Positions 27,525 to 34,746 of a stretch of DNA of 64,000 bases are shown here, piece by piece. Positions within the stretch are counted from its first letter, which is position 1; the number at the start of each line of letters is the position of its first letter. The notes under the pieces are model-generated. The model was not told the DNA's origin and did not search any database. It saw nothing but the letters and a program-made list of their open reading frames with translations. Both the position numbers and the translations under genes were made by a program. Source of the stretch: Sphingopyxis sp. (lineage in GTDB: Bacteria; Pseudomonadota; Alphaproteobacteria; Sphingomonadales; Sphingomonadaceae); the NCBI GenBank assembly GCA_030148985.1, contig JASBSJ010000065.1, positions 124,001-188,000 on the forward strand, given 5' to 3'.

Positions 27525-28238
27525 ATGATGTCCCGTTTTCTGTTCGCCGCCGCCCTGTTGGCGAGCGTTTCCGTCGCCGTGCAGGCGCAGGCACCCGTGA
27601 AGGGCGTCGTCCAGGGGCAGGTCGCCGATGAGCAGGGGCGGCCGATCGCCGATGCCGAAGTGACGGTGCGTTATCAGTCGAATCCCGGCGGGGTCAGCAT
27701 CAGCCGGTCGGCGCGGACCGACCGGCAGGGGCGCTACCGGATCGACCTCCGCCAACCGCCGGGTGTGTGGACGGCCCACGCAAAGGCGACGCTGAGCATC
27801 GACGGGTCGCGCATGACGATCGACCTCGTCCCCGACAATAGCGCGCCCTTCGCCGGCAATGCCGGTGCGGTGCGGAATTTCCGGCTGCGTTTCGTCGAGC
27901 AGACCGCCGACGATGCCTATGGCGTCGGCGGGATGCTGGTCGTCCAATCGGCGATCGGCGATTACACGCCGCTGGACGAGGTAATGGTGACGCTGCATCC
28001 GGTCGGCGGTGGCACGCCGATCGAAAAGCGGCTGCGCAGCACGGGCGAAGGCTGGGTCGTGACGGGACTGCGCCCCGTATCCTATCGCGTCACCGCGAAC
28101 CATCGCGGACGGCCGATGCTCGTGAGTGCCGCGCTGACGCCGCAGCGCGACTATGACTGGCAAGCATCGGTCGTCGGGCGTTTCGAGCGGACGGGGCCGG
28201 GAATTTATCAGCTGCGGATCGAAGTTCGCAGCCGATGA
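27525..28238 (+). CDS. Exported protein with carboxypeptidase-regulatory-like domain
   Basis: A 237-residue protein with a signal peptide (MMSRFLFAAALLASVSVAVQAQ). It then has a CarboxypepD_reg-like beta-sandwich (about 28-80): VVQGQVADEQGRPIADAEV followed by RTDRQGRYRIDLR is the classic signature. A second beta-rich half (about 125-237) contains TGLRPVSYRVTANHRG, again Ig-like. Such domains bind proteins or glycans at the cell surface. It is the last gene of the exported-protein operon and ends three bases before the stop of the convergent CadC-like gene. Confidence 0.7.
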   Translation: MMSRFLFAAALLASVSVAVQAQAPVKGVVQGQVADEQGRPIADAEVTVRYQSNPGGVSISRSARTDRQGRYRIDLRQPPGVWTAHAKATLSIDGSRMTIDLVPDNSAPFAGNAGAVRNFRLRFVEQTADDAYGVGGMLVVQSAIGDYTPLDEVMVTLHPVGGGTPIEKRLRSTGEGWVVTGLRPVSYRVTANHRGRPMLVSAALTPQRDYDWQASVVGRFERTGPGIYQLRIEVRSR

Positions 28239-28241
28239 CCC

Positions 28242-30338
28242 CTAGCGGAGCTCGATGAGCATCAAATCGCGGTTGTCTGCGATCAACTGCGGCGTGACGA
28301 CGCTGCCGTCGGGCGCGATCGCGAGAGGAAAGCGCGGCGCCTGACGCAGCGGGGCCAAACGGCGGCTAGCCCCGTTCCAGCCGGTGATCCACAGTTCGGC
28401 CGAGGTGCCGCTGCCGCGAATATGGACGATGCCATCGCTGCGCGGCGCCCATCCTTCGAGTTCACTTACCGCAATGTCTACGGGGAGCGCGCGGACAGCG
28501 CCCGAGGCCGGATCAAGCTCGACGATGGGGCTGGCGCTGGCCCGCCGAGCGAACAGCCGGGTGCCAGCGCGCTCGACAATGGCGATGCCCCGGCTGTCGG
28601 GTACGGGCGCGCTGCGTCCCGAAGCGAGATCGAGCGACATCAACTGCCACCCCGATCCGTTGACCGCGGTGAAGAATATCCGGCGTTGACCAGGGGCCCA
28701 TATGGCGCGTCCCTTAGGTGCGCCGTCGCTGGTGAGCCGGGTCAACGCAGAGCCATCGGACCGGATCGAAAAAACGTCGGTGCGGCCGTCGACGACGCCC
28801 AGAAAGAGCGCTCGCTCGCCATCGCCGGACCAGCGCGGCGCGTAGACATAGCTCGCCTTCATATCGGTCAGGCGCACGATCCTGCCGTCCGTCTGCCGCG
28901 TCCAGATCTGGTTCGTGCCATTGCGATCCGATGCGAAAAGAATCGTTCCGTCGCCGCGGACATCGGGGTCGCGGTCGGTTCCCTCGCCCATGGTGATTGG
29001 CAACGCCGATCCGCCATCGCGACCCACACGCGCGAGATTGGCCTGGATGCGTCCCGTTTCGACCGCGATTTGCCGGCTTTCGCGATCGGTCGATAGGCGA
29101 CCGAGCGGGAGCATGCCGAGCGTAACCCGCTGCGGTTCCGACCGGCGCGCGGTGTCGATCGCCCACAGACCGAAATCGCCGCCGCGGTTGCTGCTGAAAA
29201 ACAGCGTGCGATCGTCGTTCGCCCAGGTAAATCCGGCTGCTTTCCACCCGTCATCGGTCAGTGTTTGTTCGCGGCCTGTCGTCGTATCCAGCATCTGGAT
29301 CGAATCGCTGCCGATTGCGGCGGTTCGGCGAAAGGCGATCCAGCGGCCGCTTTGCGATACGACCGGCGCGGAATCGCCGAGCATGTCGGCGGGCGGATTG
29401 GTCAGCGGCCGCGAGCGGCCGCTCGTTGCGTCGATCGCGACGAGGTGCCGCGCTCTGGTGCCGGCGGGGCGGAAACCCACAATCAGTTCATTGGCATTGA
29501 GCCACGCAAGCCCGGCGTAGGGATCGAGGCACTTGCTGACGATCCGTTCCGCCCCGTTCGGCGGTGTCATCAGCACGATACTGCATTCGCCATCCCGCAT
29601 GTCGCGAAGAAAGGCCAGCCGGTCGCCGTTTGGACTCCAGACCGGCGCCGATTCGTCGGCATGTGGTGTATTGGTGATCCGCACCGGCGTGGCGTCGCCG
29701 ACGCTGACATTGCGCAAATAAATGTCCCGCGTTTCCCAGAAGCCCGGACCGGCGGCGTAGGCAACGGTAAGGCCATTGAGCGCCATCGCGGGGAACATCT
29801 CGACGCCGGATTCCTGCGTCAGCGGACGCACGCCGCTGGCCGACCAGCTTTTGGAACTGCCCGCGTAAAGCGTGAGCGCACCGGCAACGGCGCAGACCGC
29901 GACGAGGGCGACCGAGGCGGCGACCTTGGCGCGGAAGGAGAGGCGCGGATGCGCCGGTAGAAGCTCAGATATGGTGACGGAGGTTTGGGGATTTTGGGGT
30001 ATGAGCAGGCGATAGCCAACGCGCGGGATCGTATCGACCGATACGCCATCTTCGTCGGCAAGCGCCTTGCGAAGCTGGCTGACGCTGCGGTTGAGCGAAT
30101 CGTCGCCGACGATCCGGCCTTCCCAGCACAGTTCCAGCAGCTCATCGCGGCTGACCACGCGCCCTTCGGCGCGATGGAGTGCGACGAGAACCTGCATCAC
30201 GCGCGGTTCGAGCGTCACGACATCGTTCCCGCGGCGTATCTCCAGCGCCGCCGGAGTGACCTCCAGCGTTCGCAACCGGAACGGCGGTTCGATCGCAAGT
30301 TCGATCGGACGCGCCGGGATGGAAGACATCTCGTTCAT
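28242..30338 (-). CDS. CadC-like membrane regulator with periplasmic beta-propeller
   Basis: The protein has 698 residues. A winged-helix OmpR/CadC-type DNA-binding domain (about 25-113) has RDELLELCWEGRIVGDDSLN and SVDTIPRVGYRLL. A single membrane helix follows (about 137-159), then a C-terminal half of repeated TolB/PD40-type blades (DESAPVWSPNGDRLAFL, DPDVRGDGTILFASDRNG, YAPRWSGDGERALFL). This is a one-component transmembrane sensor: the periplasmic propeller senses and the cytosolic domain binds DNA. The start at 30338 is where homology begins. A longer GTG start at 30470 adds an unconvincing N-terminus and overlaps the ChaN gene. It is preceded by the ChaN-like and TonB receptor genes on the same strand. 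Confidence 0.82.
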   Translation of the reverse strand: MNEMSSIPARPIELAIEPPFRLRTLEVTPAALEIRRGNDVVTLEPRVMQVLVALHRAEGRVVSRDELLELCWEGRIVGDDSLNRSVSQLRKALADEDGVSVDTIPRVGYRLLIPQNPQTSVTISELLPAHPRLSFRAKVAASVALVAVCAVAGALTLYAGSSKSWSASGVRPLTQESGVEMFPAMALNGLTVAYAAGPGFWETRDIYLRNVSVGDATPVRITNTPHADESAPVWSPNGDRLAFLRDMRDGECSIVLMTPPNGAERIVSKCLDPYAGLAWLNANELIVGFRPAGTRARHLVAIDATSGRSRPLTNPPADMLGDSAPVVSQSGRWIAFRRTAAIGSDSIQMLDTTTGREQTLTDDGWKAAGFTWANDDRTLFFSSNRGGDFGLWAIDTARRSEPQRVTLGMLPLGRLSTDRESRQIAVETGRIQANLARVGRDGGSALPITMGEGTDRDPDVRGDGTILFASDRNGTNQIWTRQTDGRIVRLTDMKASYVYAPRWSGDGERALFLGVVDGRTDVFSIRSDGSALTRLTSDGAPKGRAIWAPGQRRIFFTAVNGSGWQLMSLDLASGRSAPVPDSRGIAIVERAGTRLFARRASASPIVELDPASGAVRALPVDIAVSELEGWAPRSDGIVHIRGSGTSAELWITGWNGASRRLAPLRQAPRFPLAIAPDGSVVTPQLIADNRDLMLIELR

Positions 30339-30466
30339 CGCCGCCTGGACCGTGCCGAAGGACAAATCGTCAATCGCACCCTGCGTAACGACTTCGGCAG
30401 CGGAAGAACAGGTGTCGTTCGCGGGCTGGATGCGCCCCGCGGCCCGCCCGCCCGAGCGCGGCCAGC

Positions 30467-31300
30467 TCACGGTGCGGGCTTCGCCGGGGGTGATGCGGTA
30501 AAAGCGTTGCCCACTGAAAGCGTGGCATCGAATCCCTTGCGGCTGCTACCCGCCGCGATACCGCGCGGGCGGCTTTCGCTTCGTGCCCGGATTGGCCGGG
30601 GGCCGCATGTTTCGTCCGTCTCCGGCGTCTCCCGCCAGCATGACCAGATCTCGCCTCCCTCGACGTGGAAGGATATGGCAATCGTGCGCTCGGCGGGCAA
30701 AAGCTGCGACAAGGCAGGGAAGGGCGGGCCGAGCGACGTCCATTCGCTCTTGCCCGCGTGGCCGTTGCCGGTCAGTGCGAGCACCGGCGCCGCGGGTCGT
30801 GCGCGCTTGGCTGCGAGCAGCAGGTCCGCCATGCCCTTTTCGCGCGCCGCCGATGTTCCCGGCTGTTCGCTGGGATGGTCAAACGCCACGACCGCCAGAT
30901 CGCCGTGTGCGGCTTTCATCTTTCGCAATGTTTCGATCAGGCCGAAGATCGCCTGACTGGCGCGGCCGTCGCGGATCGTCCAGGCGTGGGAGGCCAGTAA
31001 CGCGGCCTTTGCCGCGTCGTCGCCGTTGGAGGCGAGATAGGTGTCGAGCGCCGGTTGTTCGGCGGGCAGAAATTCCAGCCCGACGGTCAGCGGCGTGCCC
31101 GCCGCAGCATAGGCGCAAACAAGGTCGGCGAAGGCGACGGGGAGCTCGGCGGTGCCATGCGCTTCGCCCATGATCACAAAGTCGGGGCGCTGGACGTCGC
31201 GCAGCACTTCGGCACCCGGCAGCGGCGCGCAGGCTGTTTCCGCGGGCTCATCGGATGCGGGGGCGGCCATCGCCAAAAGCGATAAGAGGATCGTCTTCAT
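30467..31300 (-). CDS. ChaN/DUF399-type putative heme or iron-associated protein
   Basis: A 277-residue exported protein with a short signal sequence (MKTILLSLLAMAAPA). The diagnostic GEAHGTAE is at 45-52 (His48, Glu52). Downstream, TVGLEFLPAEQ and LALTGNGHAGKS (second His) complete the EreA/ChaN-like fold pattern. Campylobacter ChaN is a heme-binding lipoprotein linked to iron uptake; the wider fold also includes hydrolases. No lipobox is evident here. The gene lies 31 bases after the TonB receptor gene, consistent with a joint role in uptake of heme or another ligand. The C-terminal 40 residues are low-complexity. Confidence 0.7.
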   Translation of the reverse strand: MKTILLSLLAMAAPASDEPAETACAPLPGAEVLRDVQRPDFVIMGEAHGTAELPVAFADLVCAYAAAGTPLTVGLEFLPAEQPALDTYLASNGDDAAKAALLASHAWTIRDGRASQAIFGLIETLRKMKAAHGDLAVVAFDHPSEQPGTSAAREKGMADLLLAAKRARPAAPVLALTGNGHAGKSEWTSLGPPFPALSQLLPAERTIAISFHVEGGEIWSCWRETPETDETCGPRPIRARSESRPRGIAAGSSRKGFDATLSVGNAFTASPPAKPAP

Positions 31301-31331
31301 TTCATATCTCCAGAGGCGCGATCGCGGCGCT

Positions 31332-33260
31332 TCAATAATTCATCGTCAGCGACAGGCGGAAAGCGCGGCGACTGGGGCGGTCGAGCAGTTCGGAGCGCGC
31401 CGCGACCCAGCTGTCGGCATTGAACAGGTTTGTCACGCGTGCGCGCAGTGCCATGTTGGCCTTGCCGATCTCGAATCCGTACCGCGCGCCGACATCGGCG
31501 GTGGTCAGCGACGGCGTACGCAATTCGCTGCGCGACGAGACGCGCCTGCTCGACGAATGGTTGATCTGTCCGTCGAACGACAGACCTTCAATCCCGGCAA
31601 CCGAGTAAGTAAGGCCGGTCATCGCCTGAAATTTCGGCAGGCCGACGGCCTCTTTCGACCACACGCCGGTCTCGACCGGATCGCTGCTGCGCCGGGCGTC
31701 GAGCCAGACCGCGCCCGATACGATGCGCAGCCGCGGGGTTATATTGCCTGTCAGCGACAATTCGGCGCCGCGGTGCTGAAGCTGGCCGAACAGCCCGAAG
31801 ACATTGTTCGCATCGAAACCGGGCGCGGCCTTCTTGATCGAAAAGAGCGAGCCGATCAGCGTCAGCCCTTCGGACGGGCGCCCGCGAAAGCCAAGCTCCT
31901 GCTGGGTCGAAATCGCCGGGGGCAGAATGGCGTTGCGGTTGGCGGCATTGTCCGGCGCGGCGCCCGATTCTTCCAGCCCGCGCGTCGCGCTGGCGAAGAC
32001 CGTCCAGTCGCGGGTAAGCGCGAAGGCGACCGATGCGTCATACAGCCACGGGCTTTGCGTCTTGGACTCGCGCGGGCGAGCCGGGGCGGCGATTTCGCGC
32101 TGATGCCACGTCTTCTGGACGCCGGCCTTCAGCCGGAGCCGCCCGGTCGTCAGTTCATAACCCACGGCGCCGCTATACTGGTCGATCGCGTCGAGCGTCG
32201 TCGGCAGTGACGGTAGATCGGGTTCGGGCGACGGCGCGATGCCGTCATCGAGGTCGAAAGCGCCAAGGTCGACCGAAACGCCGGGAGCGAAGCGGTTGCG
32301 CGTCTGGCGGCCGCGCAGTTCCGCGTACAGTCGATGTCCCTCCGCCGGGCGCCAGCCACCGCCGAACGACGCCGACCAGGTCTGATTGTCGCGCGGGCGG
32401 TTCGAAAAGCCGACGGCGCGGCCGACACCGTCGTCGTCGACGATCAGCTGCGTAAAGTCGGCCCGGTCGAGATCGAGGCGCGAATAGATGAGCGATCCTT
32501 TGATGTCGACGACGTCGGAAATCTGTGTCGATCCCAGGACGCCGAGGTTGAGATCGGTCCCGTCGTGATCGCTCCAGCTCGTGACATAGCGGCGGGGGTG
32601 CTTCATTTTGGGGGGCAGCGCCGCGCCGGTTGCGCTGACGCCGAAGAAACCCTCAAGGTCGAAGATGTTGAGGGAGGCAAAGCCGGTCAGGCTGGTGCCC
32701 TCGGCCGGACGCCACTCGGTCACCGTGCCGAAGCGATAATATTTCGGGGACAGGCCCGACGAGCTTTTGCCAAGCAGCGCCTGCGCTCCGATCAGACCGC
32801 CCAGGCGGCCGTCGGCGCTGGTCTGGGCCAGGCGAAGGTCGTAGGAGCGCCCGCCATATTCGCGAAGCATGGCTTCAGCATGGACCGCGGATGCACCGAA
32901 GGGCGAACGCAGCCGATATTCGACCACGCCCGATGGTGCGGCAAAGTCGGCGTCGAGCGCGTTATAGCCGACCCGCGTGACCACACCGGCAAGGACACTG
33001 TCGACGAGGCCGCCCGATTTGGCGAAATAGGCGTCGTCGATCCGGTAGTTGCCGGCATCCTGCAAATTGAATCCGCGCACCTGGGTTTCGTTGTAGAGTC
33101 CAATCTGTTCGACGCCGATGCGGATGCCGAACGCGTCGGCGGCGCGTTCGACCGCGCGTTCGTCGGCTTCGTCCGCGGTCTGGGCGTGAACGGGAAAAGC
33201 GATGATGGCGGCGACAGCCGTCAGCGCGCGGCCTAGCGGCCACGGGGATAAATTGAACAT
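31332..33260 (-). CDS. TonB-dependent receptor, short-plug type
   Basis: A 642-residue outer-membrane receptor with a signal peptide ending FPVHAQ. The plug is atypically short: VRGFNLQDAGNYRIDDAYF and RVGYNALDADFAAPSGVVEYRL stand where the usual ERIEVLRGP segment would be, and no TonB box is obvious. The barrel keeps receptor landmarks (TVFASATRGLEES, ISTQQELGFRG, RVTNLFNADSW) and ends FRLSLTMNY. ChaN-like and CadC-like genes follow on the same strand, making a receptor-binding protein-sensor set. Its promoter resembles that of the LytS kinase. The ligand may be heme or a siderophore, judged only from ChaN. Confidence 0.8.
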   Translation of the reverse strand: MFNLSPWPLGRALTAVAAIIAFPVHAQTADEADERAVERAADAFGIRIGVEQIGLYNETQVRGFNLQDAGNYRIDDAYFAKSGGLVDSVLAGVVTRVGYNALDADFAAPSGVVEYRLRSPFGASAVHAEAMLREYGGRSYDLRLAQTSADGRLGGLIGAQALLGKSSSGLSPKYYRFGTVTEWRPAEGTSLTGFASLNIFDLEGFFGVSATGAALPPKMKHPRRYVTSWSDHDGTDLNLGVLGSTQISDVVDIKGSLIYSRLDLDRADFTQLIVDDDGVGRAVGFSNRPRDNQTWSASFGGGWRPAEGHRLYAELRGRQTRNRFAPGVSVDLGAFDLDDGIAPSPEPDLPSLPTTLDAIDQYSGAVGYELTTGRLRLKAGVQKTWHQREIAAPARPRESKTQSPWLYDASVAFALTRDWTVFASATRGLEESGAAPDNAANRNAILPPAISTQQELGFRGRPSEGLTLIGSLFSIKKAAPGFDANNVFGLFGQLQHRGAELSLTGNITPRLRIVSGAVWLDARRSSDPVETGVWSKEAVGLPKFQAMTGLTYSVAGIEGLSFDGQINHSSSRRVSSRSELRTPSLTTADVGARYGFEIGKANMALRARVTNLFNADSWVAARSELLDRPSRRAFRLSLTMNY

Positions 33261-33316
33261 CGTCTATGCCTTTGGTCTGAAATCCGAAACTGCCGCAGCC
33301 GCTATCGAATCGGAGG

Positions 33317-33369
33317 CACAAGGGCGATGATGGCGGGCTGATGATGTCCCGATATTTTGACGATTATCG
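33317..33369 (-). promoter_or_regulatory. Promoter block shared with LytS kinase gene
   Basis: The counterpart of 19304-19355, located 57 bases upstream of the TonB receptor start. Shared elements on the plus strand include ATGATGGCG, CTGATG and TTTTGACGATTATCG, in the same order and nearly the same spacing. Confidence 0.5.
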
Positions 33370-33398
33370 TAGAGCGGCCCCTTTTGGGATGGCGACGA

Positions 33399-33698
33399 TC
33401 AGCTATCCATCGCCGCACGGTGAAGGAGTATCACGGTGCCCGTCGAGCCCGCGCGCCGGTCGATAGAGATCTGCTGGTATTCCGCCGACTGCATCCATCC
33501 TTGGAAAAGCTCCTCCGTTTCGAACTCGATCAGGATGGCTTTCTCCGCACACCATTCGCCTTCGATGACTTTGGGATTGGTGTCGGCAACCAGAAGGCAG
33601 CCGTTGAAGGCTCGAAGAGTGGGCAAAAATGCGTCGCGGTAACGGTTGTACCGGATAGGGTCGGTTATCCTAATCAGAGCCAGCACATAAACCGTCAC
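33399..33698 (-). CDS. DUF1330 family protein
   Basis: A 99-residue ferredoxin-like fold protein of the DUF1330 family. VYVLALIRITDPIRYNRYRD at the start, NGCLLVADTNPKVIEGEW in the middle and LIEFETEELFQGWMQSAEYQ near the end match the family pattern. The GTG at 33698 has GGAGG eight bases upstream and overlaps the stop of the preceding gene (GTGA). The family is uncharacterised and is proposed to act as small dimeric enzymes or mono-oxygenase-like folds. Its partner upstream is a transglutaminase-like protein. The local GC content appears lower than in the neighbourhood. Confidence 0.75.
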   Translation of the reverse strand: MTVYVLALIRITDPIRYNRYRDAFLPTLRAFNGCLLVADTNPKVIEGEWCAEKAILIEFETEELFQGWMQSAEYQQISIDRRAGSTGTVILLHRAAMDS

Positions 33699-34282
33699 GA
33701 TCTTTCCTCCTGTCGCTTGTCGCCCGCCAGATCGCGGATGCATTGCTCGCGTATCGACCATAATCGTTGGACTGGCATCGAAATTCGCTTCTTTTCAGCC
33801 CATGTCGCAAGCGCGGCGCGGTGAAGGGCCTGCTTTTGGTCCAGCTGATCGAGTGGCAGCTGCGCGAAGTCGGAATATTCCGGCAACGGATCACTCGGCG
33901 GCAAGCCGGTTAGGTCAAATATCTTTCCCTCAAACCTGATGAGGCAATGCGCCTCGCGAATAGATGCCAACCCGGCACGGGTGAGGGTTTCGGCGAGGGC
34001 CGGATGGGTTTGCCCGCTCATGTCAAAGAAACAGACAAGCAACTGCAACGGACATCCCTGTTCGTGGCTCAATGCGGCAAGGAAGGCATGTTTGGTCGTG
34101 CAAGTCCCTCGCTGTTCGATCGGTACCAGGCGGTAATCGATCGGCCGACTGTTCCGCCCGTAAGGCAAGTCGGCAATCCAGCGTGCTGCATCATGGAAAT
34201 TGCCGACATTCCCCAGCAGGCGGACAAGCGGTCCCGGCCTATCCAGCGCGAAATTCGGAAGCTCGTCAAACCGCGCTGACAT
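33695..34282 (-). CDS. Transglutaminase/papain-fold-like protein of unknown function
   Basis: A 195-residue cytosolic protein. RGTCTTKHAFLAAL places a candidate nucleophile Cys61 at the start of a helix. AHCLIRFEGKIFDLTG supplies His112 and Asp123, giving the Cys-His-Asp order and spacing of transglutaminase-like and arylamine-N-acetyltransferase folds. No known named family was recognised beyond this. It is translationally coupled to the DUF1330 gene. Base composition is lower in GC (near 57-60% in sampled stretches) than the flanks, which may indicate later acquisition. Function is not assigned. Confidence 0.6.
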   Translation of the reverse strand: MSARFDELPNFALDRPGPLVRLLGNVGNFHDAARWIADLPYGRNSRPIDYRLVPIEQRGTCTTKHAFLAALSHEQGCPLQLLVCFFDMSGQTHPALAETLTRAGLASIREAHCLIRFEGKIFDLTGLPPSDPLPEYSDFAQLPLDQLDQKQALHRAALATWAEKKRISMPVQRLWSIREQCIRDLAGDKRQEERS

Positions 34283-34746
34283 CGATCGCTGGTCTCGCCA
34301 ATGGCTCGCTGTTTGTCTGCCTTGCGCGTTCGTTGAAAACCATCATCTCGCAGGCAATTCTGCTGGGTCGAGCCATGTTTAAGGGTCGGAATCGAGCAAA
34401 GCCTTGTGCTCGAATCCCACGCTGACAGGGCGAGTGCCGACCCATGGGCGGCAATTCCGAGCATTGCTGCGCCAAAGCACGGATGGGAATAGGAAAGCTC
34501 ATATACTCAAGAGGGAGGGCGCGCGCGCCAAAGCAATCGGGTGGGCGACACCTGGCCGAATTCCACGACGAACTTCGGAAATAAGGTGCCTGACTGAGCG
34601 CTGCGCAAATGAAAGACGGAAAAATGGCCTCCAGTATGCAACGAAATATCGAGCGCGGTAACCGTTGAGAACTTATATGGATTCAGCCCTGAAGCTCAAA
34701 CGACCGAAATGACATAAACGGAACGATCCACTGCGTTGCAGTCTGC
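34283..34746. other. Low-GC intergenic stretch
   Basis: There are 464 bases without a supported gene. The part nearest prpE (about 34560-34740) drops to roughly 45-53% GC, well below the window average. Reading frames here have no ribosome-binding sites or recognisable products. It may be the remnant of an insertion that brought the 33.4-34.3 kb gene pair. No clear terminator was seen. Confidence 0.5.

Noticed and set aside
26601-28163. A 520-codon open frame antisense to the exported-protein operon
   Set aside because: The plus-strand genes have signal peptides and ribosome-binding sites; the antisense frame is His/Arg-rich shadow sequence.
34390-34430. GCTCGAATCCC segment resembling a tRNA T-loop
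   Set aside because: No acceptor, D or anticodon arm could be folded around it, so it is not a tRNA and only weakly a possible attachment-site remnant.
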